A model generated the notes under the pieces. The model saw nothing but the letters and a program-made list of their open reading frames with translations. It searched no databases and was not told the origin of the DNA. DNA of 64,000 bases from WLWS01 sp965243105. GTDB lineage: Bacteria > Pseudomonadota > Gammaproteobacteria > Eutrophobiales > Eutrophobiaceae. The stretch is from positions 372,001 through 436,000 of the forward strand of contig CBDEUC010000002.1 in assembly GCA_965243105.1 (NCBI GenBank), written 5' to 3'. The position numbers and the translations under genes are program-made. Shown one piece after another: positions 6,790 to 15,795 of the stretch (positions are counted from its first letter, which is position 1; each line of letters starts with the position of its first letter).

Positions 6790-9539
6790 TTTGCTGCTCC
6801 TATACGTTTAATTTTAACTTTTGTACCGTCGATACTTGAACCGCCGGCATCCAGGTAGTCCTGGTCCATGGGGACAACCTTGTTGAGTCCCGGGCGATTC
6901 AGATCCTTGGCGTAGGGTGTTTTCCACTGGCCAAACTGCGCGAGCATGATCACCACATCGGGTCTCACGCCCTGTCTGAGGCAGGCCACGCCCCTGGTGG
7001 ACGCAACCGGAGATGTCACTTCAATGAGGTCGCCGTTTTCAATGCCAAGTTCTCTTGCCTTGTTTTCGCTCATGATAATGCCGTCATGGCCAAAGACATT
7101 GTCAGCCACTTCCCGCATCATCTGGATAGTGACATTGGCACCCCAGGCATACTGCATGCTGCGCCCCGTTAAAAGCCAGAAGGGGTAATCGGCTGCCTTG
7201 ACATTGTGATTGCGTTCAATGATTTCATCCCAGAGCTTGTTCAAATCATGCCATACAGGAAGCGGTGTGTATTCCTCCAGCTGCCTGTCCCACCAGGTAA
7301 CACCGGTTTCGTTGAGACGGTTTTTCAGTTCCTTGCCCATGCGGAAATAACGTTCCTGGTAGGGCAATTCAAAGCGAAGCCCCATTTCCTCGATCACGGG
7401 ATACAGGTACCAGTTGAGCCGGGAGTAGGGCCTGGTCTGGTATCCATTCTCCCTGAACCACTCAAGATCGTGGACTTCCTTACCTTCACTGAGATCGTGA
7501 CTGGCAGCCTTGCAAACAGCATCCCAGATTTCCTCCTGGCTGTGTTCTTTCGTGATATCCAGTGAGTAATCGTAGTCCTCGGTCTGTAGCGGAACTCCGC
7601 AACCGGCGCCATTTATAACAGAGTTATAAGCTTCAAGCAGGCCCGTTCGACGCGCCAGCTCATTGGCTATCCAGCTGAAGTCCTTTGCATCGTTCTGGGG
7701 TTCAACCACGGCTTGTCGTAGCGCCCAGCCTTCAGACTCCCAGTGATTTTCAAAATAGTGTCCGCCGCCGATACGCAAAAGCTGATCGCTTTCCAGGTCC
7801 GTGGCCTCCGGCATGATGACATCGGCATAGTGCAGTGTCTCGTCATGGGTATAGCCAAAGGCAGCGACAAATGGAAATGTCGCCATGACATCGTTCATCT
7901 TGTCAGTTTCGGAAAAAGAAATGGCAGGATTACACTTGTAAACAAACCAGACGTCGGGTGGGTTTGGTTTCTCCCAGCTCTCAGCTGCGCGTTCCTGCAG
8001 TCGCAGCCACGCGAGCGTAGTTGAACCAAAAAGTTGTTGCCCCATGCTTGTGCCCGACATGGGGGTTAACATGTCATTGGCGTGACGATTAATCGGTGCG
8101 TCGTTCCATTCACCTTTCTTGGTTGGGGTGAAGGTGTGGCTCATGAAACCGTCTTCGCCCTCGGCCACGGTCAACAGCCTGTCCCAGTCTGTATCGCCGG
8201 CAAGGTGGGTTGTGCTACCCAGCATACTGCCTGAAACTTCCAGTGCACCAACCAGTACCTGCATCATGGTGTGTGCCCAGACACATTCATAACCGCCCCA
8301 GCCATTATTCACCGATTTTCCAAGTACAGTAGCCACCGGTCGAAAAGGGACCTTGCGACCATCTATTTCTTCAAATTCACCGATATGAGCGTGGGCGAGG
8401 AATTCATTGGCAATTCGGCGGGTGGTTGCTGCAGGCACATCGGAAATGGTTTCGGCCCATTCGGGTGTGCGTTCAGCGACCAGCTGTCTGCTCAGCTCGA
8501 GTCCGGTGGCAGCTTCAACATTTTCATGTTCCCAGCGCTCATCATCTGCGCCAATTTCTACTGCCTTTGTAACTGTATAGTTACCCAGCAGGGCAGGGTC
8601 TGCGTCCTTCGTATCGTGCGCTACAGCGCTGTTGCTGCTGTTATCCCAGAGCAAGGGCTTCAGGCTCTCGGAATCGCGAAGATAAAAGCCGTTTGGACCG
8701 ACCAGGTAGGGGGAAGCCGTCCTGTCCCTCAGGAATTCAATATCAAGATCCTCGATTGGATGCTCATGCATCATCACGTGAAGCATGGCGAACATGACCG
8801 CGGAGTCAGTCTTGACTTTTATGGGTACCCACTCCGTGGCGCTGGCGCCTGTGACCGAGAGATGGGGTTCGAACTGTATACGTTTCATTCCACGCTTGCG
8901 TGCATCCGCATGGCGCCTGACACCGGTGACTCCGCCTGAAGCGTCGATATTGTTGCCAAAAGAAATGAGATACTCGCAGCGGGGCGTATCCGGCAATATG
9001 GTAAATGCCCGGTGCCAAAGTTCCCCAAACATATGCTCGGAGTGATAGCACTTTACTGTGCCACCTGCGCCAAGGCTCTGGTCAAACGGACCCCAGCCAA
9101 AAAGCAGGGCGGGAAAACTGCCCATGTATTTGAATGGTGTGGCTGCTCCGCCGGTGGTGAAAGCAAGACGCGGATTTCCATGCTCATCAAGTACACCTTT
9201 TTCACGCGCCGCATTCATTTTCTCCGCACAAATATCCAGGGCTTCTTCCCAGGATATTTCCTGCCAGCCCGGGTCTTCATCACGACCCTTTTTAGGATTG
9301 GTTCGCTTTAACGGAGTTTTAATGCGATGCGGGTTGTAAAGTTTCTGGATCAGTCCAAAAGGCTTTACACAAACCTTGCCATCGGCGGGGTGTTCATTTT
9401 TCAGGTCATAGTTAGGTTCGACCTTTGTGGCGACGCCATCGATGACTTCAACGGTGAGCAGGTCAGGACCATTTACGCACTGGTAGCAATAGGTGGAAAC
9501 TTTTTTCTTTTCCTGGGGGACAGGGGCGGTAGCACTCAT
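6786..9539 (-). CDS. Molybdopterin oxidoreductase large subunit, PadB/DmsA type
   Basis: The start is the ATG at 9539 (GAGAGAGG 8 nt upstream), giving 917 residues; a TTG at 9557 is less likely. The N-terminal [4Fe-4S] region shows CYQC then GKVCVKPFG, with no Cys at the usual third position. A candidate molybdenum ligand is the Cys in GTVKCYHSEH. Text such as CVNGPDLLTVEV and NPKKGRDEDPGW resembles, from memory, phenylacetyl-CoA:acceptor oxidoreductase (PadB) more than DMSO reductase. There is no twin-arginine signal, so the complex probably faces the cytoplasm, which would fit a CoA-thioester substrate. The family is firm; the substrate is inference. Confidence 0.85.
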   Translation of the reverse strand: MSATAPVPQEKKKVSTYCYQCVNGPDLLTVEVIDGVATKVEPNYDLKNEHPADGKVCVKPFGLIQKLYNPHRIKTPLKRTNPKKGRDEDPGWQEISWEEALDICAEKMNAAREKGVLDEHGNPRLAFTTGGAATPFKYMGSFPALLFGWGPFDQSLGAGGTVKCYHSEHMFGELWHRAFTILPDTPRCEYLISFGNNIDASGGVTGVRRHADARKRGMKRIQFEPHLSVTGASATEWVPIKVKTDSAVMFAMLHVMMHEHPIEDLDIEFLRDRTASPYLVGPNGFYLRDSESLKPLLWDNSSNSAVAHDTKDADPALLGNYTVTKAVEIGADDERWEHENVEAATGLELSRQLVAERTPEWAETISDVPAATTRRIANEFLAHAHIGEFEEIDGRKVPFRPVATVLGKSVNNGWGGYECVWAHTMMQVLVGALEVSGSMLGSTTHLAGDTDWDRLLTVAEGEDGFMSHTFTPTKKGEWNDAPINRHANDMLTPMSGTSMGQQLFGSTTLAWLRLQERAAESWEKPNPPDVWFVYKCNPAISFSETDKMNDVMATFPFVAAFGYTHDETLHYADVIMPEATDLESDQLLRIGGGHYFENHWESEGWALRQAVVEPQNDAKDFSWIANELARRTGLLEAYNSVINGAGCGVPLQTEDYDYSLDITKEHSQEEIWDAVCKAASHDLSEGKEVHDLEWFRENGYQTRPYSRLNWYLYPVIEEMGLRFELPYQERYFRMGKELKNRLNETGVTWWDRQLEEYTPLPVWHDLNKLWDEIIERNHNVKAADYPFWLLTGRSMQYAWGANVTIQMMREVADNVFGHDGIIMSENKARELGIENGDLIEVTSPVASTRGVACLRQGVRPDVVIMLAQFGQWKTPYAKDLNRPGLNKVVPMDQDYLDAGGSSIDGTKVKIKRIGAAK

Positions 9540-9637
9540 GAAATTTGCCTCTCTCAAATCTTCCGGTCAAATTGATCAATTGGGTTACTGCTGCAAAGAA
9601 CCCAGTTTACTCTTTCCTGCAACAAAATACAGCCTTA

Positions 9638-9655
9638 CAATACGGTACCGTATTG
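9638..9655. promoter_or_regulatory. 18-bp perfect palindrome, probable TetR operator (site A)
   Basis: CAATACGGTACCGTATTG is its own reverse complement. It shares the core ATACG-N4-CGTAT with sites at 16285-16302 and 19030-19047 and overlaps a TTGACA box. It lies in the divergent gap between the PadB-like operon and the xdhC-cox operon, so it could control either or both. Confidence 0.6.
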
Positions 9656-9681
9656 ACAATTATTGACAGCCTAACTAAGGT
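9653..9681 (+). promoter_or_regulatory. Possible sigma-70 promoter of the xdhC-cox operon
   Basis: A consensus TTGACA (9653-9658) is followed after 17 nt by TAAGGT (9676-9681), a weak -10. The -35 overlaps the last bases of palindrome A, as expected for repression by occlusion. A second TTGACA at 9663-9668 has no good -10. Confidence 0.35.
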
Positions 9682-9760
9682 TTAACCTTGGGTTCGAAAC
9701 ACCTCGAAAAACATGTCGACATGGCTTTTCGGGCTACTTCCATACTTGATCGATTCGAAG

Positions 9761-10090
9761 GTGAATGCAGAGAACGACAGTATATTTCAACTGGCGGAAC
9801 AGTGGTTCGATGAGGGGCGCAGACTCGCCCTCGCCACGGTGCTGGAGACATGGGGTTCCTCCCCGCGTCCAGCAGGAAGCCGCTTACTGGTTGATTCAGA
9901 TGGTAATTTCCGTGGCTCCGTTTCTGGAGGCTGCGTGGAGACGGCAGTTATCACGGAGGCCATGGAAGTGATGAAAGACAGCAAAATGCGTGTGCTTGAA
10001 TACGGCGTCAGCAACGAGATGGCCTGGGATGTAGGGCTTGCCTGCGGTGGGCGTATCAAGATCCTTGTCGAGCCCGTGATCGGCGACTAG
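9761..10090 (+). CDS. XdhC/CoxI family maturation protein, N-terminal domain only
   Basis: The 109-residue product holds only the XdhC_CoxI domain: LALATVLETWGSSPRPAGSRLLV, GSVSGGCVE and the Cys-containing LACGGRIKILVEP. XdhC-type proteins bind and sulfurate molybdenum cofactor for xanthine-oxidase-family enzymes. I prefer the GTG at 9761 because family proteins begin close to this point; an in-frame ATG at 9713 would add 16 hydrophobic residues. Neither has a clear ribosome binding site. The matching C-terminal domain is encoded 4 nt downstream in another frame. Confidence 0.78.
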   Translation: MNAENDSIFQLAEQWFDEGRRLALATVLETWGSSPRPAGSRLLVDSDGNFRGSVSGGCVETAVITEAMEVMKDSKMRVLEYGVSNEMAWDVGLACGGRIKILVEPVIGD

Positions 10091-10094
10091 CCCA

Positions 10095-10778
10095 ATGCAT
10101 ATCGAGACCCTGAGACAGCTGAATCAATACCGTGAAAACGGCAACCCGGTTGCACTGCTGACGGATATTTCAAATGAGCGGCACAGCCTCATTAGCGCGA
10201 TTGAAAACGAGCTCACTGGACCCGGGCATTTACTGGCGAGAGAAGTTCTCAGTTCTGACCAGTGCCTGTACAGGGAAGAGGATTCCGCGGCAATTTTCGC
10301 CCAGCCTTTTAACCCTCCACTTCGAATGATTATCGTCGGTGCGGTTCATATCGCGGAAGATCTTATTCCCATTGCTAATAGTTGTGGCTTCGAGGTCCTG
10401 CTGGTTGACCCCAGGCAGGCATTTGCCAACGACAGGCGTTTCCCAGATGTAAATATCAGTAATGATTGGCCGGATGTTGCGTTGCAAGATATCTCTCCGG
10501 ATGAGCGTACTGCTATTATCACCCTGAGTCATGATCCCAAGATAGATGATCCAGCCCTTGAACTGGCGCTTGCCTCAAACGCTTTTTATATAGGCTGCCT
10601 GGGCAGTCGCAGGACCCATGCGGCGCGCCTTGAAAGATTATCTGATAAGCAGTTTAGCGAAGAACAGCAGGGGCGAATAAAGGGTCCTATCGGGCTTGAT
10701 ATCGGGGCAAGATCAACAACAGAGATCGCAGTCTCAATCATGGCTGAAGTGATTACAGCCTATAGAAAGAAGAACTAA
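10095..10778 (+). CDS. XdhC family maturation protein, Rossmann C-terminal domain
   Basis: The 227-residue protein has the C-terminal XdhC domain: a nucleotide-binding start (LRMIIVGAVHIAEDL), LLVDPRQAFAN, TAIITLSHDPKIDDPAL, then YIGCLGSRRTHAARLERL and GPIGLDIGARSTTEIAVSI. It should work with the preceding small protein to insert sulfurated molybdenum cofactor. In many bacteria both domains are one chain, but split versions exist. The first glycine motif, GAVHIA, departs from the more usual GAGHVA. Confidence 0.88.
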   Translation: MHIETLRQLNQYRENGNPVALLTDISNERHSLISAIENELTGPGHLLAREVLSSDQCLYREEDSAAIFAQPFNPPLRMIIVGAVHIAEDLIPIANSCGFEVLLVDPRQAFANDRRFPDVNISNDWPDVALQDISPDERTAIITLSHDPKIDDPALELALASNAFYIGCLGSRRTHAARLERLSDKQFSEEQQGRIKGPIGLDIGARSTTEIAVSIMAEVITAYRKKN

Positions 10779-10821
10779 CCCGGCAGAGGGTTTCCATTCA
10801 CAACCAGTATGGAGAAATATC

Positions 10822-11697
10822 GTGGCATTAACTAGCGTACAGTCATTTCACAGTCCGGAAGACAGCAAGGGGGTTGTTGAACTTCTTGGTAAATATGAAG
10901 ACAGTGCCCTGATCGTTGCCGGTGGCACTTTTTTACACGGCCTCGTGTCGCGCGGCTTGCTGGCAGGCATTGAAGCACTCATCAGCATTCAGAAACTTGG
11001 GCTGGACTCGGTCAGTTCCGACGCTGGTGGTCTCAGCATTGGAGCCACGGCGACTCTCGGAAAACTTCGCGATACACCAGCGGTGGCAAACGAAGCATGG
11101 CTGGGCGCTATTAAAGATGCAATGACCTATCCGCCGGTGCAAATCATGAACAGCGGCACGGTGGGCGGTTCCATATCCGCTTCCTGCCCGTTTTTTGATT
11201 TCCCGGTCACGCTGCTTGCCCTTAATGGTGCAGTCAAGGCAGAGGGATCAGGCGGTGCTCGAACAATATCACTGGATGAATTTTTTGCCGGGCTATTTGA
11301 AAACTCGCTTGCCAGTGACGAATTTGTCACGGGCATAAGCATACTGGCGGCAGCGGAAGGCTCGACCAGCGCGTTTATCAAGATGGAAACCAATGCAAAT
11401 GATCTCGCCATCATCAATCTTGCCGTGAGCCTTGTTACTGACGGTAATGGCGGATGCAGTTCAGCGAGGATTTTCGTGGGAGGTGGCGTTGGTGAAACAC
11501 CAGTGCGTTGCAGCCAGGCAGAAGCGGTCCTCGCCGGCAGCAAGCTGGATGAAGAAGTCCTGGAAAAAGCCGGCCAGGCGGTGTCAGACGAACTTGATCC
11601 CCTGTCAGATCATCGAGCTTCGGCAGATTATCGTAAAGCAATGGGCAGGGTAATGTTAAAACGGGCTATAGGCAGTGCACTGGCACGGCTTTCCTGA
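10822..11697 (+). CDS. FAD-binding medium subunit of molybdenum hydroxylase (CoxM-like)
   Basis: The 291-residue protein is the FAD subunit of a xanthine-oxidase-family hydroxylase. FAD motifs are ALIVAGGTFLHGLVSRG (residues 30-45) and MNSGTVGGSISASCPFFDFP (around 110), followed by the CO-dehydrogenase flavoprotein C-terminal domain ending ADYRKAMGRVMLKRAIGSAL. It passes electrons from the 2Fe-2S subunit to an acceptor. It is followed after 10 nt by the 2Fe-2S subunit, in the order medium, small, large found in the aerobic CODH family. Confidence 0.87.
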   Translation: MALTSVQSFHSPEDSKGVVELLGKYEDSALIVAGGTFLHGLVSRGLLAGIEALISIQKLGLDSVSSDAGGLSIGATATLGKLRDTPAVANEAWLGAIKDAMTYPPVQIMNSGTVGGSISASCPFFDFPVTLLALNGAVKAEGSGGARTISLDEFFAGLFENSLASDEFVTGISILAAAEGSTSAFIKMETNANDLAIINLAVSLVTDGNGGCSSARIFVGGGVGETPVRCSQAEAVLAGSKLDEEVLEKAGQAVSDELDPLSDHRASADYRKAMGRVMLKRAIGSALARLS

Positions 11698-11707
11698 GGA
11701 AAAGAAG

Positions 11708-12175
11708 ATGAAACAAATAATTGAACTCGACATTAATGACGAAGTGCATGAACTTGCGGTTGAACCTTATGATAGCCTGTTACGTACCCTCAGGGAGCGG
11801 GCCGGCCTGCAGGCGACGAAACGCGGGTGTGATTCCGGGGGCTGCGGTTGCTGCACGGTACTGGTGGATGGGAAAGCAGTGTATTCCTGCATGACCCTGG
11901 CCATGACACTTGAAGGCAAGAAGATTACGACCGTTGAAGGTTTGCCCACGGACGGGGAACTGGATCCCCTGCAGCAGGCGTTTATTGAAGCCGGGGCGGT
12001 ACAATGTGGTTACTGTACCTGCGGCATCATGATGGCATCAAAACAGTTACTTGAAGAGAACCCCAATCCCAGCGATGAGGAAATACGAAAGGGTATTTCA
12101 GGCAACCTTTGTCGCTGCACCGGTTACACGAAAATCATTGACGCCATCAAGCTGGCCGCCAGTAAAGCAGCCTAG
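11708..12175 (+). CDS. 2Fe-2S small subunit of molybdenum hydroxylase (CoxS-like)
   Basis: The ATG at 11708 follows AGGAAAAGAAG and gives 155 residues. The N-terminal plant-type cluster is CDSGGCGCCTVLVDGKAVYSC and the C-terminal helical cluster is CGYCTCGIMM with CRCTGYTKI, the two-cluster arrangement of this family. It connects the molybdenum and FAD subunits. Eleven nucleotides separate it from the large subunit start. Confidence 0.93.
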   Translation: MKQIIELDINDEVHELAVEPYDSLLRTLRERAGLQATKRGCDSGGCGCCTVLVDGKAVYSCMTLAMTLEGKKITTVEGLPTDGELDPLQQAFIEAGAVQCGYCTCGIMMASKQLLEENPNPSDEEIRKGISGNLCRCTGYTKIIDAIKLAASKAA

Positions 12176-12186
12176 GGAGAATGACC

Positions 12187-14517
12187 ATGAGCGCAACGAA
12201 CGTTATAGGTAAAAGCATCACCAGGCCTGATGCCCACGATAAGGTAACAGGCGGAAAGAAATACCCGGTAAATTACAGCCTGCCAGGAATGCTGCACATG
12301 AAAATCCTGCGCAGTCCCTATCCCCATGCAAAGATCAAGTCCATTGATGCATCGGCTGCAGAAGCACTTCCCGGTGTTCGCGCGGTGTTACTTCCGGATG
12401 ATGTACCAAAGAAATATTTCACGCCGGTATATTTCGTGCCCTACAACGCACCAAGTATGCCGCAGGACTTTATCCTGATGAGTGACACCGTACGCTGGGC
12501 AGGACAGCCGGTGGCTGCAGTAGCCGCAAGCACCGAGGAAATTGCCGAGGCTGCCCTCGAACTCATCGACGTGGACTACGAGGAACTTCCCGCGGTTTTT
12601 GATCCGGAAGAGGCGATGAAGGACGGTGCACCTCAACTCCATGACTACACCGAAAACAACGTGGCCAAGGCCCCAAGCTTCGCTTTTGGTGACCTGGAGG
12701 CGGGCTTTGAGGAGGCTGATCATATTTTTGAAGGTGTCTATGAAACCCAGCGTGTTCATACCTGCTACATGGAGCCCAGGGTGTGTGTGGTCGATAGCGA
12801 TACCGAGGGGCGCGTCACCGTGCATTCCTCGATGCAACACACATTTGGCCTGAGGGAAAAGCTGGCCTATGCCATCGACGTGCCGGAAAGCCACGTGACA
12901 GTGGTCAAGCCCACCTACATTGGTGGAGGCTTTGGCGGCAAACTGGATATCGGTTTTATCGAAGGCCTGGCGGCACTGCTAAGTCTTAAAACAGGCCGGC
13001 CTGTTCGAGGCGAGCATACACGGGCCGAGGATTTTACCGCGACAACGCGAAACCCAATCAAGGTTTACCTGAAAACAGGTGTAAAAAAAGATGGCACCTA
13101 TACAGCGCGTTACATAAAAAGCGTGCTTGATGCGGGTGCCCACGCAACCCATGGAGCAGAAGTCATCATGGTGCACGGCCTTTACGGAACCTTCTTCCCG
13201 TGGAAGTGTGCCAACCAGACCTGGGAGGGTTTTACGGTACACACAAATAACATGATCGGTGGCGGCTATCGTGGATACGGTGCTCCCCAGGGTTGCTTTG
13301 CAGTGGAATCCCAGAATGATGAAATCTGCGAAAGCCTGGGTCTTGACCCGATCGAGTTCAGGCTTAAAAACACGCATCGCGAAGGAGATCCGCATCCCGT
13401 ATTGCAGGGGCACCTGCTCAACAGTTACAAGATCGAGGAGTGTCTGCGCCAGGGTGCAGAACGGATAGGGTTTGAAAACAGAAATGCGGCGGGTTCATCT
13501 GAAGGCACGAGGAAACGCGGTATTGGTTTCGCCGTGCATCCGCTCTGGGTGAGTGGCTGTGTTGGTTTTCCCGACATTTACGAGCATTCCGGTGCAACGG
13601 TAAAACTCAATCGTGACGGTACTGCCGATGTTATTTCTGCCTGTGTCGATCTTGGTTCGGGCCAGATAAGTATGCTCACCGCCGTGGTAGCAGAAGAACT
13701 GGGACTTGAACCTGAAAAAGTGAAGATCGTCTATGCCGACACCGACACCGCGCCTTTTGATGCACCGACCCACGCCAGCCGTGCGACCTATTCTGCGGGT
13801 CTTGCCACTATTGCGGCAGCTGTTGAAGCGAAAAAGAGATTGTTCAAGGCGGCAGCGGCGGTGATGGAAGCAAACGCCGAGGATCTTATCCTGGAAAATG
13901 GCATGGTCATGGTGCAGGGTGCCCCGGATTCGGCTGTACCCATGACAGATATCATCGCCAGGGCTGAGTCACCTTTTGTACAGGTCGGAGAACAGGGTCC
14001 CGTTCCTACCACTATTGAGGAGAAGGGCACCATTATCGGCTCTGCCAGCCAGGCACCACCGTCAAACCCTTCCCCCGTTGGTGCAGAATTCGTGGAAGTC
14101 GAGGTGGATACAGAAACGGGCGTAGTAGAGGTTCTACGCGTGGTTTATTCAACAGACATCGGCCAGGTTATTCATCCTAATTCTGCCGAAGGGCAGGTAG
14201 AGGGTGGATTTCAGCAGGGAATGGGTTACGCCCTTATGGAGCATATACAGTTTGACGATGAAACCGGCGCATGCCTGTCGGCTGATTTTCTTGATTACAA
14301 GATCCCAACAGCCATGGAAATGCCCGCCAGTATCGAAAGCATATTTATAGATTCCGAGGAACCTACTGGCCCCTATGGTGGTAAGAGCATGTCGGAGATG
14401 TGCCTTATTGTTCCGGCGGCCGCCATCGCCAATGCGGTCTACAATGCAATCGGCGTCAGGATTCACAGCCTGCCGATAACGCCGGAAAAAGTATTGCGCG
14501 CACTGGGTAAGCTGTAG
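12187..14517 (+). CDS. Molybdenum-binding large subunit, xanthine oxidase family (CoxL-like)
   Basis: Two ATGs are possible; 12187 is placed better after AGGGAGA than 12181 and gives 776 residues. The protein has the aldehyde oxidase/xanthine dehydrogenase a/b hammerhead domain, then the molybdopterin domain with GGGFGGKLD, GGGYRGYGAPQG and PYGGKSMSEM near the end, whose Glu is the probable catalytic base. The active-site loop GYRGYGAPQ is neither the AYXCSFR of true CO dehydrogenase nor the AYRGAGR of form II, so CO is unlikely as substrate. A hydroxylase or a 4-hydroxybenzoyl-CoA-reductase-like enzyme acting on an aromatic or heterocyclic compound is more likely. Confidence 0.88.
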   Translation: MSATNVIGKSITRPDAHDKVTGGKKYPVNYSLPGMLHMKILRSPYPHAKIKSIDASAAEALPGVRAVLLPDDVPKKYFTPVYFVPYNAPSMPQDFILMSDTVRWAGQPVAAVAASTEEIAEAALELIDVDYEELPAVFDPEEAMKDGAPQLHDYTENNVAKAPSFAFGDLEAGFEEADHIFEGVYETQRVHTCYMEPRVCVVDSDTEGRVTVHSSMQHTFGLREKLAYAIDVPESHVTVVKPTYIGGGFGGKLDIGFIEGLAALLSLKTGRPVRGEHTRAEDFTATTRNPIKVYLKTGVKKDGTYTARYIKSVLDAGAHATHGAEVIMVHGLYGTFFPWKCANQTWEGFTVHTNNMIGGGYRGYGAPQGCFAVESQNDEICESLGLDPIEFRLKNTHREGDPHPVLQGHLLNSYKIEECLRQGAERIGFENRNAAGSSEGTRKRGIGFAVHPLWVSGCVGFPDIYEHSGATVKLNRDGTADVISACVDLGSGQISMLTAVVAEELGLEPEKVKIVYADTDTAPFDAPTHASRATYSAGLATIAAAVEAKKRLFKAAAAVMEANAEDLILENGMVMVQGAPDSAVPMTDIIARAESPFVQVGEQGPVPTTIEEKGTIIGSASQAPPSNPSPVGAEFVEVEVDTETGVVEVLRVVYSTDIGQVIHPNSAEGQVEGGFQQGMGYALMEHIQFDDETGACLSADFLDYKIPTAMEMPASIESIFIDSEEPTGPYGGKSMSEMCLIVPAAAIANAVYNAIGVRIHSLPITPEKVLRALGKL

Positions 14518-14539
14518 GAAAACGACGGGATTTGCTCTA

Positions 14540-15787
14540 ATGCCAAGCACCAGCCAAAAAGCGATATTCTGGGCGACGATGATCGTCGCCCAGGTTACTG
14601 CCTTCATCATATTCAAGGACCTTGCTGATATCAGCCAGTGGGTAGTTCAATCAACCCGCGAGTTCACCATGGGTGTCTGGTATAACCGTCACCTGATTGG
14701 TGGTGCAGGCATCCTTTCCCTGGCTATATCGATATTTTTGTGGGCCAGGAACAGGGAACTGTGCGGGAAAATCCTGATGGCCTTCCTGGTGTTTGCATTT
14801 ATCTTTAACTTTTACTCAGGAATGATTAATCCAAAGTGGATGTTTCGCTCACAGCAGCATGAAGCAATGTTTGTTGGCGTTGATGAGGCGGAAAAGCACA
14901 TGCAAAAGAGCCTGGAATGGGCACACTTTGGGCCGGATTCCTATGAATCCGTGGATGACATCAACGTGGTTGTTCTTGAGACTGATAATGGCGCTTATGC
15001 CTACTCCGACTATTACCTGTTACAGCCTCATGTTGTGAAAGGCGACACCATAGATGGAGAGGAAGTCATCATGACTTACTGCGGCTTGACTAACCTGGGC
15101 ATCGCCTACAGTCCGGTTATCAATGACAGGCAGCTGGACCTCACCGTCATGACACAGCTGAAAAACAACCTGGTCATGTTTGACAAGAACAGCGGTGAGG
15201 CAATTCAGCAGATCTGGGGAACGCAGGAGCGCGATGGCAGCAAGCAGGCCATGAAAGAATACGCCACTATCAGGATGCCGATGTCCTCATTCAAGGCGCT
15301 TTATCCCGACGGTAAAGTCTTTATCAATGAGATCGCCGGGTTTGGCGAAAACCCATTCCTCGCCGCGTGGGACCGCCTTGTGCGCCACGTGATGATGTAC
15401 TGGGGTGTTGGTCTTAACTGGGTCGACAACGAGAAGCCTGCTTTTCCCACCATTGAATACAAGGATAAGCGCCTGCCCATGAAAGAACTGGTGTATACCG
15501 TTTCGCTGGATGGTGATCACGTTGCCTATTCCAAGGACTTTGTGATGCAGCAGGGCGGACCGATCAATACCACGATAGGGGGCGAAAGTGTCGTGGTGGC
15601 CTATGATTCCCAGTTTGACGTGGTTACTGCGTTTTTTAATGACACAGGCACAGAAGTGACAGAAGTGGATATATTTGGAATGACGTCCGCGGGCGAAAAG
15701 CTAGAAAGAGTTAATACCCTGAAGAGTAAGCTGTTCTGGTTTATTTTTGCAGAGTTTTTCCCGGATACTGACGTGAACCGGGTATAG
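14540..15787 (+). CDS. DUF3179 domain membrane-anchored protein
   Basis: The 415-residue protein begins with about three membrane segments (residues 8-28, 50-70, 76-95), followed by a DUF3179 region with DGEEVIMTYCGLTNLGIAYSP, LVMFDKNSGEAIQQIWG and VVAYDSQFDVVTAFF. The function of DUF3179 is not known. It directly follows the hydroxylase large subunit on the same strand (22 nt), suggesting a role in the same operon, possibly in electron transfer to the membrane; that is speculation. It ends 8 nt from the converging coxG gene. Confidence 0.75.
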   Translation: MPSTSQKAIFWATMIVAQVTAFIIFKDLADISQWVVQSTREFTMGVWYNRHLIGGAGILSLAISIFLWARNRELCGKILMAFLVFAFIFNFYSGMINPKWMFRSQQHEAMFVGVDEAEKHMQKSLEWAHFGPDSYESVDDINVVVLETDNGAYAYSDYYLLQPHVVKGDTIDGEEVIMTYCGLTNLGIAYSPVINDRQLDLTVMTQLKNNLVMFDKNSGEAIQQIWGTQERDGSKQAMKEYATIRMPMSSFKALYPDGKVFINEIAGFGENPFLAAWDRLVRHVMMYWGVGLNWVDNEKPAFPTIEYKDKRLPMKELVYTVSLDGDHVAYSKDFVMQQGGPINTTIGGESVVVAYDSQFDVVTAFFNDTGTEVTEVDIFGMTSAGEKLERVNTLKSKLFWFIFAEFFPDTDVNRV

Positions 15788-15795
15788 CCCGCTGC

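Noticed and set aside
8271..8939. 222-codon open frame on the plus strand inside the PadB-like gene
   Set aside because: It lies wholly antisense to a well-supported conserved gene and its translation shows no recognisable motifs.
12187..14517. True CO dehydrogenase large subunit (coxL)
   Set aside because: The active-site loop reads GYRGYGAPQ. It lacks the AYXCSFR (form I) and AYRGAGR (form II) loops, so despite coxDEG neighbours the enzyme should not oxidise CO.
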